Assembly (NCBI RefSeq): GCF_900163785.1
Contig: NZ_FUKN01000013.1
Coordinates: forward strand, 682,001-746,000
Length of the DNA: 64,000 nucleotides
Direction: 5' to 3'
Source of the DNA: Psychrobacter sp. JB385
Lineage (GTDB): Bacteria > Pseudomonadota > Gammaproteobacteria > Pseudomonadales > Moraxellaceae
Below are positions 19,509 to 28,973 of this stretch, in pieces (within the stretch, counting starts at the first letter, position 1; each line of letters begins with the position of its first letter). The position numbers were made by a program, and so were the translations under genes. The notes under the pieces are model-generated. The model worked only from the letters and a program-made list of their open reading frames with translations. It was not told where the DNA came from and did not search any database.

Positions 19509-20957
19509 ATGCCCTCTCAAACAGATCCTTCCATACCTGCAGAAAACAGCGCTAAAAACCAGTCGGCTCACAATGCCTTGGAGGGTGCAGCTATAGACTC
19601 AGCCTCTAGCGTTTACTCACATAATCCAGATTTTGAAAACGGGCGCTGGTTTCCAACATGGCAGCCTTACAAAGGCAATCTAGACCGTGACCCAGTGGGT
19701 ATTAATGAGTATTTGCCACCATCAAAAAGTGTCCTATTGGGGGTGCAACATACGTTTGCAATGTTTGGCGCGACCGTACTCGCGCCGCTTTTGATGGGGT
19801 TTGATCCTAATCTGGCAATCTTGATGTCTGGTATTTGTACAGTGATGTTTTTTGTGATCACTGGTGGACGCATGCCAAGTTATTTGGGTTCAAGCTTTGC
19901 ATTTATTGGCCCAGTTATCGCTGTGACAGCTTACGCGGGGGCAGGATTTAATGACAACTTGAATGTCGCTTTGGGCGGCATCATGGCTTGCGGTATCATT
20001 TATGCCTTGATCGGGCTACTGGTAATGAAGACGGGCACAGGCTGGATCGAGCGATTGATGCCACCAATTGTGACAGGTGCCATTGTGATGATTATTGGTC
20101 TAAATTTAGCACCAGTCACTATTCAAGGTGTCTCTACCAATCAGTTCGATGCGTGGATGGCCACGTTGACGGTATTACTCATCAGTGTCGTGGCTGTATT
20201 TACTAGAGGTATGTTACGTCGTTTGTTGTTGCTTGTGGGGTTGGTGCTGTCTTATATTGCCTACTTTGTAATGACCAATATACTAGGCTTTGGAGTAGCC
20301 ATTGATTTTAGTAGTGTGGCAGCGGCTTCATGGTTTGGACTGCCAAGCATTCATACGCCGCGATTTGAGATGAGCGCTATTATTTTAATTGCTCCAGTGG
20401 CCTTTATTTTGGTTGCCGAAAACTTAGGACACTTTAAAGCCGTTGAGGGGATGACCAAGGCACGAGTAACGCCTTATATGGGTCGCGCCTTCTTTGCGGA
20501 TGGTCTTGCGACGACGTTTTCGGCAGGGTTTGGTGGCACAGGTGTCACCACGTATGCTGAAAACATCGGTGTAATGGCGGTGACAAAGGTGTATAGCACC
20601 ACAATATTTGTGGTTGCGGGTTTGGTTGCCATCTTACTAGGACTGTCACCAAAATTTGGTGCCATTATTCAGACCATTCCAGCGGCATTGTTGGGCGGTG
20701 CCTCTATCGTGGTGTTTGGTTTGATTGCGGTGGCAGGGGTAAAAATCTGGATAGACAGTCACATTGATTTTAGCAAAAACAGCAACCTAGTTATCGCTGC
20801 TGTCACTGTCATCATGGGTACAGGTAACTTTAGCCTGCACTTAGGTGGTTTTGATTTGGGCGGTATCGGTACGGCTACTTTGGCCGCTATTATACTCAAT
20901 GCTTTATTCAATTATGGATCTGAGGCAAAAGATATCAAAAAATCACTGGCCCAGTAA
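19509..20957 (+). CDS. NCS2 family nucleobase permease (UraA-like)
   Basis: A 482-residue membrane transporter of the nucleobase:cation symporter-2 family. After about 65 polar residues come VLLGVQHTFAMFGATVLAPLL, then MPSYLGSSFAFIGPVIAVTA, GTGWIERLMPPIVTGAIVMI, LVAENLGHFKAVEGMT (with the substrate-binding Glu in VAENLGH) and FGGTGVTTYAENIGVMAVTK. These match UraA-type uracil permeases more closely than xanthine/urate ones. About twelve to fourteen hydrophobic segments are visible. It would import uracil, or a related base, with protons across the inner membrane. Exact substrate is inferred. Confidence 0.9.
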   Translation: MPSQTDPSIPAENSAKNQSAHNALEGAAIDSASSVYSHNPDFENGRWFPTWQPYKGNLDRDPVGINEYLPPSKSVLLGVQHTFAMFGATVLAPLLMGFDPNLAILMSGICTVMFFVITGGRMPSYLGSSFAFIGPVIAVTAYAGAGFNDNLNVALGGIMACGIIYALIGLLVMKTGTGWIERLMPPIVTGAIVMIIGLNLAPVTIQGVSTNQFDAWMATLTVLLISVVAVFTRGMLRRLLLLVGLVLSYIAYFVMTNILGFGVAIDFSSVAAASWFGLPSIHTPRFEMSAIILIAPVAFILVAENLGHFKAVEGMTKARVTPYMGRAFFADGLATTFSAGFGGTGVTTYAENIGVMAVTKVYSTTIFVVAGLVAILLGLSPKFGAIIQTIPAALLGGASIVVFGLIAVAGVKIWIDSHIDFSKNSNLVIAAVTVIMGTGNFSLHLGGFDLGGIGTATLAAIILNALFNYGSEAKDIKKSLAQ

Positions 20958-21000
20958 TCAGGCTTATAGCCGTCGGTTATTGATGAAGTTCACATAGTTA

Positions 21001-21037
21001 AAAGGGCGCTTCTTTATATAAGAGAAGCGCCTTTTTT
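21001..21037. terminator. Bidirectional terminator between NCS2 permease and EamA transporter
   Basis: GGCGCTTCT (21005-21013) pairs with AGAAGCGCC (21023-21031), followed by TTTTTT. The A-run before the stem is short, so the plus strand is favoured. Confidence 0.85.
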
Positions 21038-21053
21038 ACAAAAAATATTAAGC

Positions 21054-21986
21054 TTATTTGTAATCGCGCTTATAAAACCGTGAAAAGAATCGATAGCGGC
21101 GTAGGGCGCGCGGCTTAGGTTTTAAAGAGCCCAAATAAATGGCAAACATGGTTAATAGCGCACCGCTCCATTGTAAGGTATTGATGGGCTTATCCAGCCA
21201 GCTGTAGTCGATGACCAATGCAGCAATAGGCTCTGTCAATAGCAACAATCCAGTCAATGCCAAGGACAGCTTAGGGATGGAGTAAGCGATAAGACCCCAA
21301 GCTAAGCATTGCATCACCGTGCCATAGATCAGTATCCAGCCAATCTCCGACCACGTATTGGGTAAAATATTGCCCATATCAAATACTAGCATTGGGACAA
21401 TCATTGCTAAGACGCCGCCAATGCTAATCAATTGCATGAGCATAAATATGGGTGTTGGTTCCGTATCATGTGTTTTTCGGATAAAAGTCATGGAGGCCGC
21501 CAGCATTGCCCCAGACAAAATACCACTGACAAACCCCCACGTGGCCGCTGTATTGTGTGCAAATTCAGGACTGCCGATCATCGCAACCCCAATCATGGCC
21601 AAAAATAAGCTGATGAGCTGAATGATGGATTGACGCTCATTGAAGTATAAAAACCCAATCGCCGCTAAGAAAAAGATCTGGAGGCTATTGAGTAGCGTCG
21701 AGATACCAGGGCCGACCGCATAAATACTCTCGTGCCAAAGCGCCAAATCCAACCCTAAAAAGACACCAGACAATAAGCTGTAAAAAATAGCGCGCCTTGA
21801 GCGAGGTAGACGTTGGCCCATCATTTTGGCCAAAGCGGCAAATACGATGCCAGAAATTAATAATCGCCAAAAAGACATCGCCCAGCCACCGACATCCACG
21901 TGAGCGACAATCAAACTACCCAGTCCAAATATGACACAACCAATGACTAAGCCAATAGGTGCAGAGCGTGAAGAAGCGATAGTCAT
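21054..21986 (-). CDS. EamA/DMT-superfamily transporter
   Basis: A 310-residue protein with ten hydrophobic segments arranged as two EamA repeats (about residues 10-140 and 152-285). FWRLLISGIVFAAL in the first repeat and LTGLLLLTEPIAALVIDY in the second are typical drug/metabolite-transporter blocks. A basic C-terminal tail (LRRYRFFSRFYKRDYK) follows, as in positive-inside topologies. Substrates of this family (amino acids, metabolites, drugs) cannot be predicted from sequence. It converges on the NCS2 permease and has its own upstream region. Confidence 0.85.
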   Translation of the reverse strand: MTIASSRSAPIGLVIGCVIFGLGSLIVAHVDVGGWAMSFWRLLISGIVFAALAKMMGQRLPRSRRAIFYSLLSGVFLGLDLALWHESIYAVGPGISTLLNSLQIFFLAAIGFLYFNERQSIIQLISLFLAMIGVAMIGSPEFAHNTAATWGFVSGILSGAMLAASMTFIRKTHDTEPTPIFMLMQLISIGGVLAMIVPMLVFDMGNILPNTWSEIGWILIYGTVMQCLAWGLIAYSIPKLSLALTGLLLLTEPIAALVIDYSWLDKPINTLQWSGALLTMFAIYLGSLKPKPRALRRYRFFSRFYKRDYK

Positions 21987-22285
21987 AGACTGTCCTTAAA
22001 TCAGTATTATTTTTTTAGTGGTTTAACGGTACTATCAACGTAGGGCATATTGTCGAGGGTTTGATCCTAAATTGAAATGCCTAAATGCTCATTTCTGTTT
22101 ATTTTTTAGATGACAGCTCATCATATTTAGTTTTTAAGGGTCAAGGGATGTATACAGTCTGGTCACGTGCGTGCAGGAATGATAGTCGCGTAGATAACAG
22201 TGTTTATCGCTTTAGTGGTTTATAATGAGGGTAGGTTATCTACATTTGTATTAAAAATTTTCATATCATCAGTCTAGGTTTACTT

Positions 22286-23314
22286 ATGTTTCGACGTTTA
22301 TTATCAAAACGCCAGCCTTCTTTGATACTCGGTTTGCCGCGAACATTGTCGCACTCTGGTTTAACGCTGAGTATTTTATCTGGCGCTCTACTTATGATGC
22401 CAACTGCTCAAGCGGCCAGTTGTAAAATTCCCAAAAGTTACTATAAGAATGTTTCTTGCACCGCAAACAGTGGCTATTTTTTAGCTATAAAGGATTTCGG
22501 CGCGCCCGTGGCATTGCTCAACAATAAAGGCAAAAGCGTGGTGGATCTGTCACGCTATCAAAAAGTCGATGCCAATAAGTTGTCAGGTGGCCTGCTGCCA
22601 GTACAGCGTAACAATCGAGTCGGTTATCTTAATATGAAGGGCCGCGAAGTCGTTCCTGCAATGTATGATGTGCTCTCAGAGAGTCAAGATTGGGCGCGTC
22701 CAGTATCTGATGGGCGCATTGTAGTAAAAAAAGACGGTAATTATGGCGTCATTAATACTGCCAACAAAACTATCGTGCCATTTTCGGCAGCCATTAGTGA
22801 TATTGATGATTATCAAAATGGCATGGCACGGGTACGTAAAAACCGAGCAGTCAGCTGGCTTGATAAAAATGGTAAGACAACAAGTGAACCAAGTAATGCT
22901 GATGGGGACGAATTTGCGGCTAAATCGTCGGCGAATAAAAACAGTAGTGCCTCCGCCCAGACCAAGCAAGCTGCGTCCAATCGCTTTACAACGCTGGATG
23001 CGCGTCAGCAGGATGGCAAATGGGGCTACGTCGATGACAATAATGTGACTATGATTACCTATTCATTTGATGAAGCACGGCCATTCTCTGAAGGATTGGC
23101 TGGCGTACGTATCGGTAAGGATTGGGGGTTTATCAATCTTGGCGGTGAGCTTGTGATACCGTTTCGATTTTCTAATAGCGGTGTGTCAGCCAAAGGCAGC
23201 TATAAAGGTCAGTCGGCATTTATATTCAAAGACGGCAAGGCTTGGATTGGTAATTTAAAGAACGGTAATAAGATGTGCGTTGACACAAAAGGGGAAGGGG
23301 TTCGCTGTGAATAA
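22286..23314 (+). CDS. Exported WG-repeat protein
   Basis: A 342-residue protein. The N-terminus is long for a signal peptide: basic residues, then a hydrophobic stretch ending SGALLMMPTAQAAS, with cleavage likely after AQA near residue 43. The mature protein has WG/KWG-type beta-repeats: VGYLNMKGREVVPAMYD, YGVINTANKTIVPF, WLDKNGK, WGYVDDNNVTMITYSFDEA and WGFINLGGELVIPFRF. A Ser/Asn/Lys-rich linker (about residues 200-235) splits the repeats into two blocks. Four Cys (two near the mature N-terminus, two at the C-terminus) could form disulfides. Function of WG-repeat proteins is mostly unknown; this one is periplasmic or surface-exposed by inference. Confidence 0.82.
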   Translation: MFRRLLSKRQPSLILGLPRTLSHSGLTLSILSGALLMMPTAQAASCKIPKSYYKNVSCTANSGYFLAIKDFGAPVALLNNKGKSVVDLSRYQKVDANKLSGGLLPVQRNNRVGYLNMKGREVVPAMYDVLSESQDWARPVSDGRIVVKKDGNYGVINTANKTIVPFSAAISDIDDYQNGMARVRKNRAVSWLDKNGKTTSEPSNADGDEFAAKSSANKNSSASAQTKQAASNRFTTLDARQQDGKWGYVDDNNVTMITYSFDEARPFSEGLAGVRIGKDWGFINLGGELVIPFRFSNSGVSAKGSYKGQSAFIFKDGKAWIGNLKNGNKMCVDTKGEGVRCE

Positions 23315-23368
23315 AACCTGCATCTATGTAGACGATTTACTATGAGATAACCCCTCTGTTATTGGTAT

Positions 23369-23422
23369 AAAAAAGAGTGTAACGCCTATTAATATATCAA
23401 TAGGTTTTACACTCTTTTTTAT
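23369..23422. terminator. Bidirectional terminator between WG-repeat and hydrolase genes
   Basis: A long hairpin: AAAAAGAGTGTAA pairs with TTACACTCTTTTT, and the inner CCTATT with AATAGG. Flanking A- and T-runs allow use in both directions. Confidence 0.88.
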
Positions 23423-23448
23423 TATCGATTTGCTCAGACAATCAAATA

Positions 23449-24492
23449 CTAAGATGACTTAGCCAATAAGTGATTACTGATCAAGTCAACCATATAAGGC
23501 TGATAATACTCAGGGATATCGTGTGCCATCCCTTCAATTAAGTGGAATTTAGCATTGGGAATGGTTTTGGCTACCACGCGTCCTTGTGAGGGAGGTAGCA
23601 ATCCATCTGCGCTACCATGTAGGACGATAGTAGGCGCTTTGACTTGTTTACTAAAGCGGCTGATAGAGCCAGATGCCAAAATGGCGTTAAGCTGCTGCAC
23701 GGTACCAAGCGGATGAAAATTGCGCTGATAACGTAGCTTAGCAATCTCACGCACCATACGTACATTGACATGCCCAGGCGTACCAACCGTCTTCATGAAC
23801 CAAACACTATGGCGTACAATGTCGCGCTCAGAGTGGCTTTCAGGACGGTTGATGAGGGTATAAAGCTGCTTGGGTTTTGGTGGACGCAAAAATGCACGAT
23901 TGGTTGAGGTAAACATCAAGGCCATGCGTTTGACAAGGCTTGGATAACGCGCGGCCACAATCTGTGCAATCATCCCGCCCATAGAAGCGCCAAGCAGATG
24001 CGTCGGACCGAGGTTAAGAGCCTTTATCAAACGGGCAGTATCTTCTGCCATATCTGTCAGGTTGTAAGCAACGGGCGCGCCTTTATTAGAAAGCCCTGTT
24101 TGCAAGCGCATCATCATTTTGAATTGGCTGATACGCGGCAGTCCCTCAATCTGGACTTTAGAGGACAAGCCAATATCGCGATTGTCAAAGCGAATGACAA
24201 AAAACCCTGCATCAATAAAGCGCTTGATAAAGTTGTCTGGCCAAAATACCATTTGAGAACCAAGTCCCATCACCATCAATAGAGGAGGGTTATTGGGATT
24301 GCCACCCGCTTCCACACAAAGCTCGATACCATCACCAATATCAATCATTGCTTGGTAAAGATGCTCGCTCAGGTCAGAATCACCCCATTGATGTTCACCA
24401 AATTTCTGCCACTCAGGTGTTGGGTAGCTGCTCGCAGGTTCAGCCAAGCTCTCAGACAATTTGGTGTCATTGCTATCGTTTGATTTTGTCAT
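23449..24492 (-). CDS. Alpha/beta hydrolase
   Basis: A 347-residue alpha/beta-hydrolase. The nucleophile elbow is GASMGGM (Ser near residue 170), the oxyanion-side block is LLMVMGLGSQMVFWPDNF, followed by FFVIRFDNRDIGLSS, and the acid/His part is LHGSADGLLPPSQG and EGMAHDIPEYY. The layout matches esterase/thioesterase-like hydrolases often annotated only as alpha/beta hydrolase. There is no signal peptide. The rubredoxin gene lies immediately upstream on the same strand (32 bp), so they are probably cotranscribed. I recall rubredoxin, rubredoxin reductase and an esterase gene clustering in Acinetobacter; here no reductase gene is present. Confidence 0.85.
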   Translation of the reverse strand: MTKSNDSNDTKLSESLAEPASSYPTPEWQKFGEHQWGDSDLSEHLYQAMIDIGDGIELCVEAGGNPNNPPLLMVMGLGSQMVFWPDNFIKRFIDAGFFVIRFDNRDIGLSSKVQIEGLPRISQFKMMMRLQTGLSNKGAPVAYNLTDMAEDTARLIKALNLGPTHLLGASMGGMIAQIVAARYPSLVKRMALMFTSTNRAFLRPPKPKQLYTLINRPESHSERDIVRHSVWFMKTVGTPGHVNVRMVREIAKLRYQRNFHPLGTVQQLNAILASGSISRFSKQVKAPTIVLHGSADGLLPPSQGRVVAKTIPNAKFHLIEGMAHDIPEYYQPYMVDLISNHLLAKSS

Positions 24493-24524
24493 GAAGTATC
24501 CTAATTAGAGGAGAGGGTCATCTA

Positions 24525-24689
24525 CTAAATCTCAAGCATCTCAAAATCTAGCTTGCCAACACCGCACTCTGGACAAGTCCAGTCATCAGGAATGTCATCC
24601 CATTTGGTGCCGGGTGCGATGCCTTCTTCAGGACAGCCGAGCTCTTCATCGTATATCCAGCCGCAGACAATACATTCATAACGTTTCAT
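24525..24689 (-). CDS. rubA: Rubredoxin
   Basis: Reading the minus strand from the ATG at 24689 gives 54 residues and a TAG. The two iron-binding knuckles are ECIVCGW (Cys6, Cys9) and WTCPECG (Cys39, Cys42), with the rubredoxin core YDEELG and [11 protein letters not shown] between. One extra Cys (19) lies outside the knuckles. Rubredoxins carry single electrons on an Fe(Cys)4 centre, for example to alkane hydroxylases or oxidative-stress enzymes. AGGA sits upstream of the ATG with suitable spacing. It is followed after 32 bp by the alpha/beta hydrolase gene. Its electron partners are not in the window. Confidence 0.95.
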   Translation of the reverse strand: MKRYECIVCGWIYDEELGCPEEGIAPGTKWDDIPDDWTCPECGVGKLDFEMLEI

Positions 24690-25042
24690 AAATAGTCCTA
24701 TCGATCATTACCAGTCTTACAGTAAATTGTTAATGCACATGTTTAGAATCACAGTCACCATATTGGACTGCAAAAACGCACGTAGTTTAGCATATAACCT
24801 TTGCTATATGGCTAGGGTTTTCGTAGTTAAGTTTACACTTGTATATTGAGATAAATAGTCTTTTATCAAGGCCATTGATTGTAGATTTTTAAAATCAATG
24901 GCGCTATGAGACGGCTGATGACTCAACATCTCTATCAGCTGTGATATAATCATCACCGAAAAATTATCGCGATTGTTAGCACTTAAGATCGTTATAGTAT
25001 TACTTTATACTGTTATCTAAGCCATATACATTAAGGGTTATT
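24690..25042. other. Divergent intergenic region between rubA and apt
   Basis: 353 bp with no supported gene. It should hold both promoters; AT-rich TATA-like stretches occur near 24830-24860 and 24990-25015, the latter about 35 bp before the apt start. No strong hairpin seen. Confidence 0.45.
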
Positions 25043-25609
25043 ATGAGCAGCAATGCCGCTATATCCGCGAACAACGACACTAAACCTTCTGACCTGCTCA
25101 ATACGGACCATCAGTTTTGGCAAATCATCCGTACCGTACCAGACTTCCCAAAAGTCGGCATTGACTTTTATGATATTACGCCGTTATTGCGCAGTCATAT
25201 CAATGAGGTCATTGATGCATTAATCGCAGCTTTGCCAGAAGGGTTGTTGGATGAAGTCGATTGTTTGGGCGCCGTCGAAGCACGCGGTTTTGTGTTTGCA
25301 AGCTTGCTGGCAGGTCGATTGGGCAAGGGCATGATTTTGCTACGCAAGCCTGGTAAGTTACCACCGCCAGTGGCGAACAAAGCGTATGCATTAGAATATG
25401 GAAAAGACACTCTTGAGATGCAAAACAATTTGCCACCTGAGCGTGTCTTGCTTGTTGATGATATCTTAGCCACGGGTGGCACGTTGACCACGGCTTATGA
25501 GCTTTGCCAATCAGCAAGCCACACTGTGGTCGGTGCATTGGTGTTGCTAGATTTGGTCGATTTACACGGTGAGTTTCCTGTACCCGTGTATACGGTACTA
25601 AAGGCTTAA
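25043..25609 (+). CDS. apt: Adenine phosphoribosyltransferase
   Basis: A 188-residue type I phosphoribosyltransferase. The PRPP-binding motif is VLLVDDILATGGTLTTA; the adenine-binding part carries FYDITPLL, GAVEARGFVFASLLA and LLRKPGKLPPPV. Together these are diagnostic of Apt, which salvages adenine to AMP. The first 20 residues are an extra polar extension. AAGGGTT lies before the ATG. Slightly long for Apt (usually about 170-185). Single gene with its own terminator. Confidence 0.96.
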   Translation: MSSNAAISANNDTKPSDLLNTDHQFWQIIRTVPDFPKVGIDFYDITPLLRSHINEVIDALIAALPEGLLDEVDCLGAVEARGFVFASLLAGRLGKGMILLRKPGKLPPPVANKAYALEYGKDTLEMQNNLPPERVLLVDDILATGGTLTTAYELCQSASHTVVGALVLLDLVDLHGEFPVPVYTVLKA

Positions 25610-25670
25610 GCAGATCGTTGCGCTATTTTTATGAACTAAGATTATTCTTATAAACTAAGATGACTATAAG

Positions 25671-25707
25671 AAAAAAGCGCGCTGATATCGCTCAGCGCGC
25701 TTTTTTA
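25671..25707. terminator. Bidirectional terminator between apt and the protein-E-like gene
   Basis: AAGCGCGCTGA (25675-25685) pairs with TCAGCGCGCTT (25692-25702), with A6 before and T6 after. Confidence 0.92.
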
Positions 25708-25730
25708 TTGACTCATTTAAACTCAAACCA

Positions 25731-26249
25731 TTAAACCGATTTTTGGCCATCTTGATAGCTTTTACAGGCTTGATCGACGATGAGGCGACCAATCGTTTTG
25801 GGAGTAGTAACGACAAAATCTTTGGTCGTTAGTATGGGCTTTTCTGATTGCCAAGATTTGATGACTTTATCGTCAGCGCCATAGTCCACATAAGCTCTTT
25901 TATAGTAGCTTGCATCTTTGCAGGAAATCAATAACTGCTGATCGCTATGATGAAGTGTGGTGTCTTGACTGGCCTTATCTTTGATTGCCTTGGTTTCTTT
26001 CGTTGCTGCACCATCTTTGCCATCATTTTTCTGTGCAGAGTTTTTTTGAGTCGGGTAGGTTCTACGAATCGAAACCGTGATATTGTCCATAGGTTTTTTA
26101 TCTATGACACTGATGTCAGAGCTTTCGATGGAGTTCAAATCGACACTAAAAATAGTTCCAGTAGGACTTTCTGATACTTTTGACCAGTTCACTGCATTTG
26201 CGCTGACTGCTAGAGCACTCCCTGCCAATAATACTGATAGCCGTTTCAT
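25731..26249 (-). CDS. Exported protein resembling surface-adhesin protein E
   Basis: A 172-residue protein with a signal peptide ending in LAVSANA|VNW. The mature start NWSKVSESPTGTIFSVDLNSIE, followed by a basic beta-strand (ITVSIRRTYP) and a late QLLISCKDASYYKRAYVDYG, resembles the small W/D/C pattern of protein-E-like secreted proteins (family name surface-adhesin protein E). A Lys/Ala/Asp-rich insert (residues 70-95) breaks the domain. Two Cys (one before DASYY and one in VDQACKSYQ) could form a disulfide. The name refers to a Haemophilus adhesin and does not prove adhesion here. Confidence in exported status is high, in family moderate. Confidence 0.65.
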   Translation of the reverse strand: MKRLSVLLAGSALAVSANAVNWSKVSESPTGTIFSVDLNSIESSDISVIDKKPMDNITVSIRRTYPTQKNSAQKNDGKDGAATKETKAIKDKASQDTTLHHSDQQLLISCKDASYYKRAYVDYGADDKVIKSWQSEKPILTTKDFVVTTPKTIGRLIVDQACKSYQDGQKSV

Positions 26250-26372
26250 AATAAAGCCTTGAATAGGGTTGTGAAAAGTAGGCCATAATAGCCAACTTAC
26301 TGTGAGCAGGCAAATATCTTTTAAGAAGATTGCCTACTCCTAGTATATCGTCAATGACCCTATGTGCTTGTA

Positions 26373-27314
26373 TTAATTGCGCATCGCTGCCAGCATTTGA
26401 GCAAGCTCGTCACGAGCGCCAATGAAGCCATCAATACCTTTTGGCAGTAAATCTTGTGTGACGGTATCTTGTTGATAGGCAGTACTGAACTCTTCATGCG
26501 TTAAGCTGACTCGTGCCATATCTGCCATTTCTAGTGACATACTCGGTGATAGCTCTCGCGTAACATCGGCATCCATTGCTGCTAACTCATCGATAAGATC
26601 GGGCGCGATGGTTAATAAGTCGCATCCTGCTAATGCTAGTATCTGCTCTGTTGAGCGAAAGCTGGCTCCCATTACCTGTGTGCGATAATCATGCTGCTTG
26701 TAGTATTGGTAAATACGTTTTACGGACTGTACGCCCATATCGTCTGAAGCCGGGACGTTTTGACGGTTTTGTTGACGTTTTTGCCAATCCAAAATGCGAC
26801 CAACGAAAGGCGATATCAGTGTCACGCCAGCATCAGCACAAGCGATTGCTTGGTGCTGTCCAAATAGCAAGGTCAAATTACAGTGAATACCTTGGGTCTC
26901 AAGATAGCGAGCGGCTTCGATGCCTTGCCAAGTGGCCGCCATTTTAATCAAGACACGCTCTGAATCAATGCCTGCTTTTTGGTAAGCTTCCATAAATTCC
27001 AAGGCTTTATCGATGGTCGCTCCAGTATCATAAGACAAACGGGCATCAACTTCTGTAGAAACCCGACCCTCAATAAGCGCTAAAATATCACAGCCAATTT
27101 GTATGGTAAGGGCATCAATCACCGCATCTACATTGCCATTATGACGGCTCATGGTTTCAGACAGCATGCCTTGATTGTCAGGATGGATCAGTGCTTTGGT
27201 AATAAGGCTGGGGTTGGTGGTTGCGTCGATAGGCTTTAGGCGGGCAATCGCATGTAGATCACCAGTATCAGCAACAATAGTAGTCATGGTGCGAAGTTGT
27301 TGTAAAGCGCTCAT
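26373..27314 (-). CDS. tal: Transaldolase
   Basis: A 313-residue class I transaldolase. Family blocks are DATTNPSLITKA, the Schiff-base lysine region RVLIKMAATWQGIEAAR (Lys124), CNLTLLFGQHQAIACADAG, ISPFVGRILDW and VMGASFRSTEQIL. It moves a dihydroxyacetone unit between sugar phosphates in the non-oxidative pentose phosphate pathway. The ATG at 27314 is preceded by AAAAGGATATTTG. The longer frame begins one codon earlier at a TTG. Length matches TalB-type enzymes. Confidence 0.95.
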   Translation of the reverse strand: MSALQQLRTMTTIVADTGDLHAIARLKPIDATTNPSLITKALIHPDNQGMLSETMSRHNGNVDAVIDALTIQIGCDILALIEGRVSTEVDARLSYDTGATIDKALEFMEAYQKAGIDSERVLIKMAATWQGIEAARYLETQGIHCNLTLLFGQHQAIACADAGVTLISPFVGRILDWQKRQQNRQNVPASDDMGVQSVKRIYQYYKQHDYRTQVMGASFRSTEQILALAGCDLLTIAPDLIDELAAMDADVTRELSPSMSLEMADMARVSLTHEEFSTAYQQDTVTQDLLPKGIDGFIGARDELAQMLAAMRN

Positions 27315-27707
27315 CAAATATCCTTTTTTGGTTATAAATTTATATTCTTATTGATAAAGTGGTTGGCTATCGGCAGTAAACTGTATCATAGTTTTGAGCC
27401 TATGTTACTTCATAGTTGCACTAAGCGGCGCTGACATAGGTCATAGTTTTGCTGATATTGATGAGCTTATCTATTTTTATAACCGTTTACATCCATTTAC
27501 GCATGGGCACTGAGCACAGTTTTTGTTATAGTAGACCCGAGCGGATTTCTGTCTGCCGTATTTACCATTTATAGTATGGTGCGTTTAAGATAACCATAAA
27601 AGATAAGACTGGTAGGGCACAATATTTTTGATAGACTGGTCTATTGCATATTAAAATCAACACAGTAATACTTAACAGATTATAAAATCTAAGAAGGATG
27701 GGCGGTA
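27315..27707. other. Divergent intergenic region between tal and pheA
   Basis: 393 bp with no supported gene. It should hold the tal promoter and the pheA-operon promoter. I looked for a pheA-type leader peptide with a Phe-run and a terminator/antiterminator pair and did not find one. Confidence 0.5.
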
Positions 27708-28889
27708 ATGAGTGAGCAGTCAACAGAGCAAAACATGGATAATTTGAATCAAGCCATCGCAGGCACTAACGACGCTGCAACTGAAAAAGAGTTTTTGGAT
27801 AATATTCGTCAAAATATTGATGCAGTAGATTGCGAAATCCAAACATTAATCAATAATCGCGCGAAATTGGCTCAGCAAGTGGCGGCCGTGAAAAAAAGCC
27901 ATACAGCCAATAATTCCTCTACTGACAATAGTAACCCTATTTTTTATCGTCCAGAGCGAGAGGCTCAAGTCCTAAAAGCGGTCATGGCACGTAATACTGG
28001 GCCGATTGCTGATGAAAAAATGGCTCGCTTATTCCGTGAGATTATGTCGGTTTGTTTGGATTTAGAAGCGCCGCAGCGTATTGCTTTCTTAGGACCTGTT
28101 GGCACCTTCACACATGCAGCTGCCCTCAAGCATTTCGGTAAAGCGGCTGATACAGTCCCTATGACAACTATTACGGATGTCTTCCGTGAAGTCGAAGCAG
28201 GAACCGCCATGTATGGTGTGGTGCCTGTCGAAAACTCGTCAGAAGGCGTGGTCAATCACACTTTGGATGGCTTCTTATCCTCTAGTCTCAAAATCATTGG
28301 TGAAGTTGAATTGCCCATTCACCAAAACTTTTTAGTGGCAGAACACACCAAAATCGATGGCTTAAGCCGTATTTATTCGCATCAGCAGTCATTGGCTCAG
28401 TGCCGTCATTGGCTGGATGTGAATTTTCCCAATGTTGAGCGCGTGGCGGTATCGAGCAATGGAGAAGCGGCACGTCGCTTGAAAAACGAATGGCATTCAG
28501 CAGCAATCGCAGGCGATGTGGCAGTTGCAGAGTATGGCTTACACAAGTTGTATTCCAATATTGAAGACAACCCAAGTAACACTACGCGCTTTCTTATCAT
28601 AGGACATGAAGCCATTGCGCCGTCAGGTCAGGATAAGACCTCTATCGTGGTATCAGCGCATGATAAAGCGGGCGCATTGATCGAGATATTGAAGCCGTTG
28701 TCTTATCATGGTGTCTCAATGACTAGTATCGAAACCCGTCCTGAACGCCCTAATAAGTGGGCATACGTCTTCTTTATTGATATGAATGGTCATATCGAGG
28801 ACGCAAACGTGAAAGCCGCCATTAATGATATTCGCCCATTAGTAAAAGATGTACGTATACTGGGCTCTTATCCGAAAGCCGTTTTATAG
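27708..28889 (+). CDS. pheA: Bifunctional chorismate mutase/prephenate dehydratase
   Basis: A 393-residue P-protein. Residues about 28-125 are an AroQ-type chorismate mutase (NIRQNIDAVDCEIQTLINNRA, then FYRPEREAQVLKAVM). Residues about 128-300 are prephenate dehydratase: FLGPVGTFTHAAALKHFG, VVPVENSSEGVVNHTLDGFL and NPSNTTRFLIIG, the Thr-Arg-Phe motif for catalysis. The C-terminus is an ACT domain (KTSIVVSAHDKAGALIEIL then SIETRPERPNKWAYVFFID) that normally senses phenylalanine. Together it makes phenylpyruvate from chorismate. It starts the run pheA, aminotransferase, tyrA-aroA. Start has AGAAGGATGGGCGGTA before it. Confidence 0.95.
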   Translation: MSEQSTEQNMDNLNQAIAGTNDAATEKEFLDNIRQNIDAVDCEIQTLINNRAKLAQQVAAVKKSHTANNSSTDNSNPIFYRPEREAQVLKAVMARNTGPIADEKMARLFREIMSVCLDLEAPQRIAFLGPVGTFTHAAALKHFGKAADTVPMTTITDVFREVEAGTAMYGVVPVENSSEGVVNHTLDGFLSSSLKIIGEVELPIHQNFLVAEHTKIDGLSRIYSHQQSLAQCRHWLDVNFPNVERVAVSSNGEAARRLKNEWHSAAIAGDVAVAEYGLHKLYSNIEDNPSNTTRFLIIGHEAIAPSGQDKTSIVVSAHDKAGALIEILKPLSYHGVSMTSIETRPERPNKWAYVFFIDMNGHIEDANVKAAINDIRPLVKDVRILGSYPKAVL

Positions 28890-28973
28890 TTTGATGTAGC
28901 GTTTGTAATAAGCATTACCTAATCCAGCAGGCTTAACCCATAATAGATGTCTGACCACGTCTAAGGATAATTC

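Noticed and set aside
27315..27707. Leader peptide or attenuator before pheA
   Set aside because: No small frame with a Phe-run and no alternative hairpin pair was found.
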